Positions 33,904 to 43,742 of a stretch of 64,000 nucleotides of DNA are shown here, piece after piece. The position numbers and the translations under genes were made by a program. The stretch lies in contig NZ_FPKR01000005.1 of the NCBI RefSeq assembly GCF_900119825.1, forward strand, positions 62,001 through 126,000, in the 5' to 3' direction. The DNA comes from Chitinimonas taiwanensis DSM 18899. GTDB taxonomy: Bacteria; Pseudomonadota; Gammaproteobacteria; Burkholderiales; Chitinimonadaceae. The notes beneath the pieces were generated by a model that saw nothing but the letters and a program-made list of their open reading frames with translations, did not search any database and was not told the origin of the DNA. The stretch's first letter is position 1; each line of letters opens with the position of its first letter.

Positions 33904-34833
33904 GTGGACATTTTCATCCAGCAACTCATCAATGGTTTGGTGGTCGGCAGCATTTATGCGCTGATCGCCCTTGGCTACACCATGGTTTACGGCATCCTGC
34001 AGCTGATCAATTTCGCCCACGGCGAAATCGTGATGATGGGTGCCATGATTACCATCTCGGCCATCAGCGTTCTCTCCGCCACGGGTGTCGGCCTGCCCGG
34101 CCCGGTACTGGTCATCGGCGGTCTCCTGATTGCCATTCCGATCACGATGCTGATCGGTTTCGTGATCGAACGTGTCGCCTACCGCCCGCTGCGCAAGGCA
34201 CCGCGCCTGGCACCGCTGATTACCGCGATCGGTATTTCCATCGTACTGCAACAGATTGCGGTGCTGATCTGGAAAAACAACCCCCGCTCCTTCCCCGATT
34301 TGCTGCCGCATGATCCGCACAACTTCTTTGGTGCCGTGATCACCGATCTGCAGATCGTCATTGTCGTCCTGGCCATCCTGATCATGGCCGGCCTGCTCCT
34401 GATGGTGGAAAAGACCAAGCTCGGCCGTGCAATGCGCGCAGTATCCATGAACCAGGCGGTAGCCGGTTTGATGGGCGTCAATATCAACTATGTGATCTCG
34501 ATGACCTTCGTGATCGGCTCGGGCCTGGGTGCCATCGCCGGCGTGATGGTCGGTGCCAATTATGGCCTCGCCTACCCGACCATGGGCTTCATGATCGGCC
34601 TGAAAGCCTTTACCGCCGCCGTGCTGGGTGGGATTGGCAATCTGGGCGGCGCAGTGGCTGGCGGCATCCTGCTCGGCATCATCGAAAGCGTGGGCGCCGG
34701 CTATCTTGGTCCGCTCACCGGCGGCGTACTCGGTAGCCACTATCAGGACATCTTCGCCTTCATGGTGCTGATCCTGGTGTTGGTGTTCCGCCCCAGCGGT
34801 CTGTTGGGCGAACGCGTTGCTGAACGCGCCTGA
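33904..34833 (+). CDS. livH: Branched-chain amino acid ABC transporter permease LivH
   Basis: This 309-residue inner-membrane permease starts with GTG, preceded by GAGGAG. DIFIQQLINGLVVGSIYALIALGYTMVYGILQLINFAHGE is the family opening, with eight or more membrane segments. The C-terminal part has GLKAFTAAVLGGIGNLGGAVAGG, the conserved glycine-rich stretch. It pairs with LivM to form the channel. Confidence 0.96.
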   Translation: MDIFIQQLINGLVVGSIYALIALGYTMVYGILQLINFAHGEIVMMGAMITISAISVLSATGVGLPGPVLVIGGLLIAIPITMLIGFVIERVAYRPLRKAPRLAPLITAIGISIVLQQIAVLIWKNNPRSFPDLLPHDPHNFFGAVITDLQIVIVVLAILIMAGLLLMVEKTKLGRAMRAVSMNQAVAGLMGVNINYVISMTFVIGSGLGAIAGVMVGANYGLAYPTMGFMIGLKAFTAAVLGGIGNLGGAVAGGILLGIIESVGAGYLGPLTGGVLGSHYQDIFAFMVLILVLVFRPSGLLGERVAERA

Positions 34834-34850
34834 TCGGGAGAGACAGATAA

Positions 34851-35999
34851 ATGTTTGCCATCAATAAACAAAGCAAGGCCACCGCCTTCATCGGCATGGC
34901 GATCTTCGCCGTGGTGCTGGCGGTGCTGCCCTTCGTCATGGGCGCCACCCTGGGCAATACCTGGATCCGTAACCTCGATCTGGCCATGCTCTACATCATG
35001 CTGGCGCTGGGTCTGAACATCGTGGTCGGCTATGCCGGTCTGCTCGACCTGGGTTACATCGCCTTCTACGCGGTGGGCGCCTATGTCTACGCGCTGCTGA
35101 ACTCGCCGCATCTGGCCGGCATGCTGGCCGGTACTGGCTTCGAGTGGCTGCTGCATATGCCACTGCTGGTGGTGCTGCCGCTGGCCGCGCTGATGGCCGG
35201 TATCTTTGGCGTGCTGCTCGGCTCGCCCACCCTGAAGCTGCGTGGTGACTACCTGGCCATCGTGACGCTGGGCTTCGGTGAGATCGTGCGCCTGTTCATG
35301 AACAACCTCGATCGCCCGATCAATATCACCAATGGCCCGCAAGGCGTGAACCTGATCGAACCGGTCTCCCTGTTCGGCCACAAGTTCTCGCAGGCGATCA
35401 CGGTGTTCGGCATCGAGTTCCGCAATGTGCACCTCTACTACTACCTGTTCCTGGCCCTCGCCATCCTGATCATCATCGTGTCCATCCGCCTGCAAAGCTC
35501 GCGTATCGGCCGCGCCTGGGTCGCGATTCGCGAGGACGAGATCGCCGCACAGGCGATGGGTATCAATACCCGCAATGTGAAGCTGCTTGCCTTCGCCATG
35601 GGCGCCTCCTTTGGTGGCGTGTCGGGCGCGATGTTCGCCAGCTTCCAGGGCTTCGTCTCGCCGGAAAGCTTCATCCTGATGGAATCCATCGTGGTGCTGG
35701 CCATGGTGGTGCTGGGCGGCATGGGCCATATCCCGGGCGTGATCCTGGGTGCCATCCTGCTGTTCCTGACCCCGGAAGTGCTGCGCGATGTGGTGAACCC
35801 GCTGCAGGATAAGCTCTTGGGCGAGCGTGTGGTCAACCCGGAAAACCTGCGCATGCTGCTGTTCGGCTTGGCGCTGATCTTCGTGATGCTGGTCCGTCCG
35901 GAAGGCCTGTGGCCGTCCAAACGCCGCAAGGCAGAACTGCACGAGCAAGATGAAGAAGCGGCCGCTGCAGCCGCCGCCAAGGAGGCCGCTCATGGCTAA
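34851..35999 (+). CDS. livM: Branched-chain amino acid ABC transporter permease LivM
   Basis: This 382-residue permease has about ten membrane segments. Conserved pieces are LALGLNIVVGYAGLLDLGYIAFYAVGAY near 45-70 and GDYLAIVTLGFGEIVRL near 130. The ATPase-contact region is RAWVAIREDEIAAQAMGINTRNVKLLAF near 220-245, followed by GGMGHIPGVILGAIL. It ends with an Ala/Glu-rich cytoplasmic tail and overlaps livG by eight bases. Confidence 0.96.
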   Translation: MFAINKQSKATAFIGMAIFAVVLAVLPFVMGATLGNTWIRNLDLAMLYIMLALGLNIVVGYAGLLDLGYIAFYAVGAYVYALLNSPHLAGMLAGTGFEWLLHMPLLVVLPLAALMAGIFGVLLGSPTLKLRGDYLAIVTLGFGEIVRLFMNNLDRPINITNGPQGVNLIEPVSLFGHKFSQAITVFGIEFRNVHLYYYLFLALAILIIIVSIRLQSSRIGRAWVAIREDEIAAQAMGINTRNVKLLAFAMGASFGGVSGAMFASFQGFVSPESFILMESIVVLAMVVLGGMGHIPGVILGAILLFLTPEVLRDVVNPLQDKLLGERVVNPENLRMLLFGLALIFVMLVRPEGLWPSKRRKAELHEQDEEAAAAAAAKEAAHG

Positions 36000-36777
36000 T
36001 CAAGCAAAGACCGAGTTGCTGCTGGAAATCACCGGTATTCACAAGCGCTTTGGCGGCCTGCATGCACTGAATGATGTGGCGCTGTCGATCAACAAGGGCG
36101 AGATCTACGGCCTGATCGGCCCGAACGGCGCCGGCAAGACCACGCTGTTCAATGTGCTGACGGGCCTGTATCAGCCCGATGAAGGCAAGTTCACCTTCAA
36201 GGGCATCGATCTGTTCCGCCAGAAGCCGAATGTGGTGGTGGAAAGCGGCATTGCACGCACCTTCCAGAACATCCGCCTGTTTCACAATATGACGGCGCTG
36301 GAGAACGTGATGGTCGGCCGCCATGTGCGTACCAAGGCGGGCGTGATCGGTGCGGTGTTCCGCAATCCGGGCACGAAGGCCGAGGAAGCCGCGATTCGTG
36401 CCCGCTCGCTGGCACTGCTCGACTATGTCGGCATCCGCAAGCATGCCGAGGAGCACGCCAAGAACCTGTCCTACGGTGATCAACGCCGTCTGGAAATCGC
36501 CCGCGCTTTGGCAACTGACCCACAACTGCTGGCCCTGGACGAACCGGCCGCCGGCATGAACGGCAAGGAAACCGACGACCTGAAGCGTCTGATGGAAAAG
36601 ATCCGTGCCGATGGCGTGACCATCCTGCTGATCGAACACGATGTGAAACTGATGATGGGCTTGTGCGATCGCATCGCCGTGCTCGACTACGGCAAGAAGA
36701 TTGCCGAAGGGGTGCCGGAAGTCGTCAAGAACGACCCGCGCGTGATCGAGGCCTATCTCGGCGCCACGCCGGATTGA
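35992..36777 (+). CDS. livG: Branched-chain amino acid ABC transporter ATP-binding protein LivG
   Basis: This 261-residue ABC ATPase has Walker A GPNGAGKTT near 44, Q-loop ARTFQNIRLF, signature LSYGDQRRLEIAR near 158 and Walker B LLALDEPAAGMN near 178. The ATG at 35992 sits inside the end of livM behind AAGGAGG seven to eight bases upstream, giving strong coupled initiation. Together with LivF it drives uptake of leucine, isoleucine and valine. Confidence 0.96.
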   Translation: MANQAKTELLLEITGIHKRFGGLHALNDVALSINKGEIYGLIGPNGAGKTTLFNVLTGLYQPDEGKFTFKGIDLFRQKPNVVVESGIARTFQNIRLFHNMTALENVMVGRHVRTKAGVIGAVFRNPGTKAEEAAIRARSLALLDYVGIRKHAEEHAKNLSYGDQRRLEIARALATDPQLLALDEPAAGMNGKETDDLKRLMEKIRADGVTILLIEHDVKLMMGLCDRIAVLDYGKKIAEGVPEVVKNDPRVIEAYLGATPD

Positions 36778-36785
36778 GGATGAGC

Positions 36786-37508
36786 ATGAGCAACGAAAAG
36801 AAATTGCTGGAAGTAAAGGGTCTGCAGGTCGCTTACGGCGGCATTCAGGCAGTGAAGGGCATCGACCTCGAAATCAAGCAGGGTGAGCTGGTAGCCTTGA
36901 TCGGTGCCAACGGTGCCGGCAAGACCACCACGCTGAAAACCCTGGTCGGCATGGTCAAGCCGGCTGCCGGCACCATCCTGTACGACGGTCAGGACACCTC
37001 GCGCATCCCGGTCTACCACTATGTGTCGCGTGGTCTGTCCATGGTGCCGGAAGGCCGCGGCATCTTCCCGCGTCTGACCGTGGAAGAGAACCTCTTGATG
37101 GGCGCCTACTACCGCAATGACAAGGCCGAGATCCAGAACGATCTGGCCCGCGTCTACACGCTGTTCCCGCGTCTGAAAGAGCGCTACAAGCAGCTGGCCG
37201 GCACCCTGTCGGGTGGCGAGCAGCAGATGGTGGCCATGGGCCGCGCCATCCTGGCCCGCCCCAAGCTCCTGCTGCTGGATGAGCCATCGATGGGTCTGGC
37301 GCCGATCATCGTGCAGAAAATCTTCGAGATCATCCGTCAGATCGCCAGTGAAGGCGTGACCATGCTGCTGGTCGAGCAGAACGCCAAGCTGGCGCTGAAG
37401 ACCGCCAACCGCGGTTATGTGATGGAAAGCGGCAAGATCACCTATGCCGACAGCGCCGAGAATCTGCTGGCCAATGAAAAGGTCCAGCACGCCTATCTGG
37501 GTGAATAA
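36786..37508 (+). CDS. livF: Branched-chain amino acid ABC transporter ATP-binding protein LivF
   Basis: This 240-residue ABC ATPase has Walker A GANGAGKTT near 40, VPEGRGIFPRLTVEENLLMG near 90, signature LSGGEQQMVAMGRA near 140 and Walker B LLLDEPSMGLAP near 160, all typical of LivF. GAGGA lies five bases before ATG 36786, so I prefer it to the ATG two codons upstream. It is the last gene of the liv operon and is followed by a terminator. Confidence 0.96.
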   Translation: MSNEKKLLEVKGLQVAYGGIQAVKGIDLEIKQGELVALIGANGAGKTTTLKTLVGMVKPAAGTILYDGQDTSRIPVYHYVSRGLSMVPEGRGIFPRLTVEENLLMGAYYRNDKAEIQNDLARVYTLFPRLKERYKQLAGTLSGGEQQMVAMGRAILARPKLLLLDEPSMGLAPIIVQKIFEIIRQIASEGVTMLLVEQNAKLALKTANRGYVMESGKITYADSAENLLANEKVQHAYLGE

Positions 37509-37527
37509 ACCCAGCCATGGCACACTG

Positions 37528-37554
37528 AACGGCCCGCTACTGCGGGCCGTTTTT
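37528..37554 (+). terminator. Terminator of the liv operon
   Basis: Arms AACGGCCCGC and GCGGGCCGTT enclose TACT, followed by TTT. It lies 20 bases after the livF stop. Confidence 0.9.
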
Positions 37555-37579
37555 CATTCCAGCCTCGGGAAATCAGCCC

Positions 37580-38338
37580 ATGTCCAAGCTATTCGGCGCC
37601 GTCATCGTCGGCGATGAAATCCTCTCCGGCCGACGGGCCGACAAACACTTGGCCTTTATCGCCCAGACCTTGAACGAGCGCGGTCTGACCCTAGCCTGGG
37701 CACGCTATATCGGCGACGACCTGGCCGCGCAGCGCGCGCTCTACCGCGATACCCTGGCCAGCGGCGCCTGCGTGTTCAGTTTCGGCGGCATCGGTGCCAC
37801 GCCCGATGATCACACCCGCCTCGCCGCAGCCCAGGCGGCAGGGCTGGAACTGCTGCAGCACCCGGAGGCTACCGCGCTGATCGAGGCACGCTTCGGCACG
37901 AGCGCCTATCCGCATCGAATCAAGATGGCGCAATTGCCGGCCGGCAGCACACTGATTCCGAATCCGGTTAATCAGGTGGCCGGCTTCTCGCTCGACCAAC
38001 ATCATTTCCTGCCCGGCTTTCCGGAAATGGCCTGGCCAATGGCGCGCTGGGTGCTCGATCAGCATTACGCCGGTCTGGGCGAGGTAAGGCAAACGGTCAG
38101 CTTCATCGTGCCCGATGCCAAGGAGGGCGATCTGATCAGCCTGATGGAAAGCTTTGTCGCCGCCCACCCTACCCTCGCCTTCTCCTGCCTGCCCAGCTAT
38201 GGCAATGCACGCCATGCTGGACCTCATATCGAGTTCTCGCTTAGCGGCCCGCCCGCCGCAGCAGAAGCAGCCAACGCGACTTGGGCCGCCACGCTGGCCG
38301 CAGCCGGCTACACGATCTTGCGCCCGGCCGGCAGTTAA
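37580..38338 (+). CDS. CinA-type molybdopterin-binding-fold protein
   Basis: This 252-residue cytoplasmic protein matches the N-terminal (MoaB/MogA-like) domain of CinA: FGAVIVGDEILSGRRADKHLAFIAQTLNERGL at the start, FSFGGIGATPDDHTRLAAAQA near 67-86, AQLPAGSTLIPNPVNQVAGF near 115-135. It lacks the C-terminal nicotinamide-nucleotide amidase domain of full CinA. Related stand-alone proteins are linked to hydrolysis of ADP-ribose or to nothing known. It ends in a four-base overlap with the convergent nudC stop. Confidence 0.88.
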   Translation: MSKLFGAVIVGDEILSGRRADKHLAFIAQTLNERGLTLAWARYIGDDLAAQRALYRDTLASGACVFSFGGIGATPDDHTRLAAAQAAGLELLQHPEATALIEARFGTSAYPHRIKMAQLPAGSTLIPNPVNQVAGFSLDQHHFLPGFPEMAWPMARWVLDQHYAGLGEVRQTVSFIVPDAKEGDLISLMESFVAAHPTLAFSCLPSYGNARHAGPHIEFSLSGPPAAAEAANATWAATLAAAGYTILRPAGS

Positions 38339-39153
38339 GCCAGCTCGCCGCTCTTTAGGCGCGCCACCGTATCGCGGATCAGATGGCCGGCGATGCTAAA
38401 GCGCGGCGGGATGGCGGGCAGCGCATCGATATCGAACCATTGCGCATCCTCGATCTCACCTGCCTGCGGCACGATCTCGCCCGCCTGCCACTGCGCGGTA
38501 TAGGCGACCATCAAACTATGCGGGAAGGGCCAGCTCTGGCTGCCGTAGTACTGCAGACGCCCGACCTGCACCCCGACCTCCTCAGCCACCTCGCGCAGCA
38601 CACATTGCTCGAGCGATTCGCCCGCCTCGACGAAGCCGGCCAGCGCGCTGTAAATGCCGGGCGCAAAGCCGGGCGAGCGAGCCAAGAGCAGCTCACGCCC
38701 ACGCCAGACCAGCGCCATCATGGCCGGGCTTAGACGCGGATAGGCTAGGTGCTGACAGGCCGGACAGATGCGGCAGCGCTCGTCGCCCTTGCGCAGGGTG
38801 GGCGTGCCACACACGCCGCAAAAGCGATGCGCGCGATCCCACTCGATCAGCTGTGCCGCACGTGCAGCTACCGCCAGCAGCGCCTCCGGCATGGCCAGCA
38901 TGGCCGCACGCAGCGATACGGCCTGCCAGCCGGGCGGCAGCTCGCTCACGCTCAAGGCCCAGCAGTCCACCCCCTCTAGGCGTCCCAGATAGTGGGCATC
39001 TGCGCTGAGCAGGGGCGCAGCCGCCGCTGCCAGCGGCTGAAGTTGCAGCGTTTCTCCCTCGGGCAAGAGCAGCTTGCCGGCCAGGAAAGTGAATTGCCAG
39101 CGCAGCGGGCTGGCGGGGGCGCTGGCAACAAGCGCCGCTTCGAAACGGGCCAT
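38335..39153 (-). CDS. nudC: NAD(+) pyrophosphatase / RNA deNADding enzyme NudC
   Basis: This 272-residue Nudix hydrolase cleaves NADH and NAD caps from RNA 5' ends. A zinc ribbon of four cysteines (CGVCG and CRICPACQ, near 115-137) precedes the Nudix box [23 protein letters not shown] near 170-192. The family-specific [11 protein letters not shown] follows near 200. The start at 39153 is set by the N-terminal domain; the upstream extension has no support. Its stop overlaps that of the convergent CinA-type gene. Confidence 0.95.
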   Translation of the reverse strand: MARFEAALVASAPASPLRWQFTFLAGKLLLPEGETLQLQPLAAAAAPLLSADAHYLGRLEGVDCWALSVSELPPGWQAVSLRAAMLAMPEALLAVAARAAQLIEWDRAHRFCGVCGTPTLRKGDERCRICPACQHLAYPRLSPAMMALVWRGRELLLARSPGFAPGIYSALAGFVEAGESLEQCVLREVAEEVGVQVGRLQYYGSQSWPFPHSLMVAYTAQWQAGEIVPQAGEIEDAQWFDIDALPAIPPRFSIAGHLIRDTVARLKSGELA

Positions 39154-39274
39154 CGTCTTGGGTTTGCACGTAAAAAACGGCAGTATACGCCGCAGGTTGG
39201 CGTCCACCGCCGGATGGATCACCTATAGTCAGAGCTCCCATCAGGGGGCAAAACACCACAGGCCGGGAGGCAAG

Positions 39275-40915
39275 ATGTTCAAGCTGCACGATTGGTCACT
39301 GAAGGCAAAACTGCTCGCCATGTTCTTCGTGGCCAACCTGATTACCGGCCTGCTGTATACCGGCTATGCCTATCACTTGAAGTCGCAGGCCATCCTGGCC
39401 GGCATCGACGGGCGCCTGATTGCCGCCGCCAACGCCGCCCCCGATCTGATCACCGAGAACTATCTGCAAAGAGCCAAATCGGCCGGCAGCATCTCGGATA
39501 GTGAATACACGCGTACCGGCGCACGGCTCAAGGATCTGTCTGGCAAGGTCGGCCTCGCCTATCTGTACGCGATGGGCATGCACGAGGGCAAGGTCGTCTA
39601 CCTGGCCGATGCCTTCAGCGAGGAAGAGAAGAAGGCCGACAAATACGGCAAACACTTCTCGGTGTATGAGCCCAGCGCCGGCCTGAAGCGCGCCTTCGCC
39701 ACCCGCAGCGAGACCTATGACGAGTACACCGACCAGTACGGCTATTTCCGCTCTGTCTTCCTACCACTGAAGACTGAGCAAGGGTATGAATACATGATTG
39801 GTGCCGATGTACGCATCGACCATGTCAAGGCGGAGCTGCGCGCCACCCTGCTGCAGTCGATGGGCATCGGCGCACTGGGCTTTGGGCTGGGCATGGTGGT
39901 GTGCTTCCTGCTGGCCAATCTGATTGTGCGGCGCGTGCAGGATATCGGCCGCACCATCGAAGCGATCGCACGGGACAAGAATCTGAGCCTGCAGGTGGAT
40001 GCCAGTCAGAAGGATGAGCTGGGTAGGATCGCCCGCAATCTGAATGAATTGATGAGCAGCTTCCGCGTCGCGCTAACCGAGGCTAAACATGGCGCGAATG
40101 ACAATGCGCGCCTGTCACAGGAGTTCGCCCGCCAGACTGGCACCATCGCCGAAGACACCGTGCACGCGGCCGAGGAGCTGGATGAAGTGACCCGTCGCGC
40201 CGATGAGATTGCCCATGCCACCGCCAACTCGGCCGAGCGCGCGGCAGGCTTACGGCGCGATATCGGCGCCGTCGAGGCTAAGCTCAGCGAGGCGCGCCAG
40301 CAGATCGATGCGATGGCCGGCCAGATTGAGGCCGGCGCACAGGCCAATCGCGAGTTCACCGGCGCCTTCAAGACCCTGTCGGAGAATGTGCGCGAAATCA
40401 CCAGCATCCTGCGCACCATCGCTGAGATTTCCGAGCAGACCAATCTGCTCGCTCTGAATGCCGCCATTGAAGCAGCCCGCGCGGGCGAACAGGGGCGCGG
40501 CTTTGCCGTGGTGGCGGACGAGGTGCGCAAGCTGGCCGGCCAGACCCAGGAGACGCTGGGCAAAACCAATGCCATGGTCACGCGCATTCTGGCCACCATT
40601 GAGGCCACCAGCGCCCAGGTCAATGAACAGGCGCGCCAGATCGACGGTCTGGTGCAGGCATCCAATACCGTGGACGAGGCGATTGCCAGCACCGCCGAGC
40701 TGATGGCGCAGACCAGTGGCGTGGTGGGCGATACCGCCAGCGATGCTGAAGCCGCCCGCCAGGCCGTGGAGGCCATCCGCGCGACCCTGAGCGGCCTGAA
40801 CCAGACCATGCAGACCAACCGCGATCAGGCTGAGGGCATGGGGGCGGCGGCACGTGAGCTCGGGGTCACCTCGGCACGGCTGGATGGCACCCTGGCCAGC
40901 TTCCGCACCGAGTAA
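39275..40915 (+). CDS. Methyl-accepting chemotaxis protein
   Basis: This 546-residue chemoreceptor has a first membrane segment at about 10-32 and a periplasmic sensor domain at 33-185 with Cache-like features ([18 protein letters not shown], and [14 protein letters not shown] before TM2). The second membrane segment is at about 195-220 and HAMP near 220-270. The cytoplasmic signalling domain is at 275-546, with the conserved tip [34 protein letters not shown]. There is no C-terminal CheR-binding pentapeptide. The ligand is unknown. GGGAGG precedes ATG 39275 by four bases. The frame is open upstream into the nudC region but without likeness. Confidence 0.93.
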   Translation: MFKLHDWSLKAKLLAMFFVANLITGLLYTGYAYHLKSQAILAGIDGRLIAAANAAPDLITENYLQRAKSAGSISDSEYTRTGARLKDLSGKVGLAYLYAMGMHEGKVVYLADAFSEEEKKADKYGKHFSVYEPSAGLKRAFATRSETYDEYTDQYGYFRSVFLPLKTEQGYEYMIGADVRIDHVKAELRATLLQSMGIGALGFGLGMVVCFLLANLIVRRVQDIGRTIEAIARDKNLSLQVDASQKDELGRIARNLNELMSSFRVALTEAKHGANDNARLSQEFARQTGTIAEDTVHAAEELDEVTRRADEIAHATANSAERAAGLRRDIGAVEAKLSEARQQIDAMAGQIEAGAQANREFTGAFKTLSENVREITSILRTIAEISEQTNLLALNAAIEAARAGEQGRGFAVVADEVRKLAGQTQETLGKTNAMVTRILATIEATSAQVNEQARQIDGLVQASNTVDEAIASTAELMAQTSGVVGDTASDAEAARQAVEAIRATLSGLNQTMQTNRDQAEGMGAAARELGVTSARLDGTLASFRTE

Positions 40916-40945
40916 ATACCGCTGCAAGCTACGAGCAGACCAAGC

Positions 40946-40972
40946 AAAACGGCGCCACCGGGGCGCCGTTTT
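40946..40972. terminator. Bidirectional terminator after the chemoreceptor and PilZ genes
   Basis: Arms AAAACGGCGCC and GGCGCCGTTTT enclose five bases between two convergent genes, with A- and T-tracts on either side. Confidence 0.85.
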
Positions 40973-40990
40973 CATGCCAGGCCAGCAAAG

Positions 40991-41308
40991 CTAGCTGAGC
41001 ACTTCCATGATCTCCATACCGATCTCATACACCTCGCTTTGCTCGAGCGCATGGCAGCGGCGCACCCGCACTCTGGCCACCATGGGTGCCGCGGCCAGCT
41101 GGCCGGCGCGCGGCGCCATGACCGTCACTTCCAGCTCCTCATCCGGGCGCGGCACAAAGCTCGATTGCACGGTCAATCCGGCTACCGATAAATCGGTACA
41201 GGTGCCGTAATAACTAGGCCCCTGCCCTAGCGTACGGATGCGCGCCGGGCAGGTAACCGGCACGCGGCGAGAGCGGCGTGATTCACGGCTCAAGACATAT
41301 CTCCCCAT
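40991..41308 (-). CDS. Single-domain PilZ protein
   Basis: This 105-residue PilZ protein probably binds cyclic di-GMP. The N-terminal RESRRSRRVPV supplies the arginine-rich switch, and CTDLSVAGLTVQS matches the DxSxxG motif about 25 residues later. IGMEIMEV closes the barrel. It lies convergent to the chemoreceptor, which raises a possible link to motility, but adjacency alone does not prove it. Confidence 0.88.
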   Translation of the reverse strand: MGRYVLSRESRRSRRVPVTCPARIRTLGQGPSYYGTCTDLSVAGLTVQSSFVPRPDEELEVTVMAPRAGQLAAAPMVARVRVRRCHALEQSEVYEIGMEIMEVLS

Positions 41309-41405
41309 CGTTGTCGCTTAGCCGCGACTCATTGCATAAGCATAAGCTGAATAAGATTGTGATGCCAATACGCACGGGCCAGGCGGCACCTTATAATCCG
41401 CCGCT

Positions 41406-42245
41406 ATGTCTGAAGCCTATGCCATCGATCATTACGAGAACTTCCCCGTCGCCTCGCTCTTGCTGCCCGCCGCCATGCGCAAGCCGATTGCGGTGGTCTA
41501 CCGCTTTGCCCGCAGCGCCGACGACTTCGCCGATGAGGGCGAGCGCAGCCCGGCCGAGAGGCTGGCGCTGCTGGACGGCTTTCGTGCCGAGCTCAATCGC
41601 ATTGCGGCCGAGCAGCCACCGCAGAGCGCGCTGTTCCGCGATCTGCGCGATCAGGTGCTGATCCCACACCAGGTGCCGCTGCAGCTGTTCCACGACCTGC
41701 TCGATGCGTTTGCCCAGGATGTGGTGAAGACGCGCTTTGCCGACTTCGGTGAAGTGATGCAGTACGCACGTCGCTCGGCCAACCCGGTCGGGCGCATCGT
41801 GCTGCATATCGCTGGGCGTGCCAGCACCCGCCATCTAGCCTGGTCGGACGGCATCTGCGCCGCGCTGCAGTTGATCAATTTCTGGCAGGACGTCGCCATC
41901 GACTGGCGGAAGGGGCGGATTTACCTGCCACAGGACGAGTTGGCGCGCTTTGGAGTGAGTGAAGCGCAGATTGCGGCCGGGACGGTGGACGACAACTGGC
42001 GCGCACTGATGGCTTTTCAGGTTGACCGTACGCGCCGCATGTTGCGCGCCGGCTCGCCGCTCGGCCTGGCCCTACCCGGCCGGCTCGGACTGGAAATCCG
42101 CCTGACCATCCTGGGTGGCGATGCCATCCTGAAGAAAACCCAGGCCTGCGGCTACGATGTATTCCACCAACGCCCACGCCTGCGTGCGCATGACTGGCCC
42201 TTGCTGCTGCTGCGCGCCCTGTTCCCGAAGCGGATACGCTCATGA
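41406..42245 (+). CDS. hpnC: Squalene/phytoene synthase-family protein, HpnC type
   Basis: This 279-residue prenyltransferase-fold enzyme begins with the HpnC pattern YAIDHYENFPVASLLLPAAMR. The two aspartate motifs are RFARSADDFADEGE near 33-46 and LQLINFWQDVAIDWRKGRIYLP near 155-176. HpnC converts presqualene diphosphate to hydroxysqualene in the HpnCDE route to squalene. Neither hpnD, hpnE nor squalene-hopene cyclase is present here, so the substrate is uncertain. It overlaps the following nuclease gene by four bases (ATGA). Confidence 0.85.
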   Translation: MSEAYAIDHYENFPVASLLLPAAMRKPIAVVYRFARSADDFADEGERSPAERLALLDGFRAELNRIAAEQPPQSALFRDLRDQVLIPHQVPLQLFHDLLDAFAQDVVKTRFADFGEVMQYARRSANPVGRIVLHIAGRASTRHLAWSDGICAALQLINFWQDVAIDWRKGRIYLPQDELARFGVSEAQIAAGTVDDNWRALMAFQVDRTRRMLRAGSPLGLALPGRLGLEIRLTILGGDAILKKTQACGYDVFHQRPRLRAHDWPLLLLRALFPKRIRS

Positions 42246-42817
42246 GGCTGTTCGAACTCTTGTTGCGCCTGTTTACCGCGCGCGGCTGGGCGGGCCGACT
42301 CAGCGCACTGGCGGCACTGGCCGTGGCCGGCTACGCGCTATGGCAGGGCGAGCTGAGCGCCCGTCCGCTGGATGCTGCCCTCAGCGCCAGCCTGCAGGGC
42401 CGCGTGGTCGGCGTACAGGATGGCGATACTCTGGAACTGCTCGATGCCAGCAGCCAGACCCATCGCGTGCGGCTGGCTTTCATTGATGCGCCGGAACATG
42501 CCCAGCCCTATGGCACGCGCGCACGTCAGCATCTGGCCCAGCTGGTGTTCGGCAAGCCGATCACCGTCAAGGTTAACGGCGAGGACAAGTACGGGCGCGT
42601 GCTGGGCGAGGTCAGCCAAGCTGGTCGCGACATCAGCGCTGAGCAGCTGGCAGCAGGCCTTGCCTGGCACTATGTGCATTACGCCCAGCGTGACCAGGCG
42701 CCCGCCCATTTCCAGCGCTACCAGCAGCTGCAAACCGAGGCACGCCAGCAAGGCGTCGGTCTCTGGCAGCAGGCAAGACCGCAAGCACCGTGGGATTACC
42801 GCCAGCAGCGCAGATAG
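42242..42817 (+). CDS. Membrane-anchored thermonuclease-like (SNase) protein
   Basis: This 191-residue protein has an N-terminal hydrophobic helix near 18-36 (an uncleaved anchor or signal), then a staphylococcal nuclease domain at 50-170. It has VQDGDTLELL, HRVRLAFIDAPEHAQPYG with the catalytic R/D/E pattern, EDKYGRVLGEV and WHYVHYAQRDQAP. It should cut DNA or RNA outside the cytoplasm in the presence of calcium. Its start is coupled to the hpnC stop. Confidence 0.88.
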   Translation: MRLFELLLRLFTARGWAGRLSALAALAVAGYALWQGELSARPLDAALSASLQGRVVGVQDGDTLELLDASSQTHRVRLAFIDAPEHAQPYGTRARQHLAQLVFGKPITVKVNGEDKYGRVLGEVSQAGRDISAEQLAAGLAWHYVHYAQRDQAPAHFQRYQQLQTEARQQGVGLWQQARPQAPWDYRQQRR

Positions 42818-42823
42818 CGGTGC

Positions 42824-43687
42824 TTAGCGCCCGCTACGCAGCGTGAGCACACCGCTGGCGATGATCAATAACATCGCCAGCCAGCTGTCCAGACCCAGCA
42901 CATCACCGAACAGCAGCATGCCAAACAGGCTGGCGCACAGCACGGTTACATAGGCAAGGCTGGCCACCACCAGCGTGCGCCCCATCCGGTAGGCGCGGGT
43001 CATGGCCAGCTGCGCCGCCGTGGCGCAGGCGCCCATGCCCAGCAGAATGCCGATATTGTCCCAGCGCAGCGGACTGAAGCGGTCGAACAACATGCCTATA
43101 CCGGCCGCCACGGTGGCAATCAGCGAGAAGTAGAACACCGTGCGCCATTCAGGCTCACCGGCCTCGCCCAGCATGCGCACATTCAGATAGGCCACCCCGG
43201 CGCCAAAGCCAGAAGCCAGCCCGAGCAAACCCGCCAACCACTGCTCACGACTGAAGGTGGGCTGCAACAGCAGGACCACGCCGACAAAACCCAGCCCCAA
43301 CGCGGCCAGCAGCTTGCGCGACGGTCGCTCGTGCAGCCAGAAAGTGGTCAACAGGGCGAAGAATAAGGGCGAGGTGTAGTTGAGCGTCACCGCCGTCGCC
43401 AGCGGCAGATGGGCAATTGCGTAGAAGTAAAGCGCCAGCGCCAGCGTGCCAGCCACGCCGCGGCTCAGATGCTTGCCCAGCAAGGGCGTGCGCAGACTGC
43501 CGCCACGCGCCAGAACCACGGCACCAATGACCAGAAAACCGACTAGACAGCGATAGAAGACCAGCTCGGCGGTACTGAACTGGCTGGCACCCAGCTTGAC
43601 GAATACGCCCATGCAGGCGAACAACAGGGAGGCGGCCAACATCCAGAACGGACCGGAGTGGCGCAATCGAAGCAGGGCAACAGGCAT
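42824..43687 (-). CDS. EamA/DMT family exporter-like permease
   Basis: This 287-residue inner-membrane protein has ten predicted helices in two EamA repeats. The first repeat (about 10-140) contains KLGASQFSTAELVFYRCLVGFLVIG and ATAVTLNYTSPLFFALLT; the second (150-285) contains AAQLAMTRAYRMGRTLVVASLAYVTVL. Members of the drug/metabolite family export amino acids, sugars and other small molecules; the substrate cannot be told from sequence. Two ATGs (43696 and 43687) are possible and neither has a clear ribosome-binding site. Confidence 0.88.
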   Translation of the reverse strand: MPVALLRLRHSGPFWMLAASLLFACMGVFVKLGASQFSTAELVFYRCLVGFLVIGAVVLARGGSLRTPLLGKHLSRGVAGTLALALYFYAIAHLPLATAVTLNYTSPLFFALLTTFWLHERPSRKLLAALGLGFVGVVLLLQPTFSREQWLAGLLGLASGFGAGVAYLNVRMLGEAGEPEWRTVFYFSLIATVAAGIGMLFDRFSPLRWDNIGILLGMGACATAAQLAMTRAYRMGRTLVVASLAYVTVLCASLFGMLLFGDVLGLDSWLAMLLIIASGVLTLRSGR

Positions 43688-43742
43688 GGGCGGCATTGTA
43701 GCTGGCCCATGCCGGTCGCCGGCGCAGCCGGCGGGAATATAG

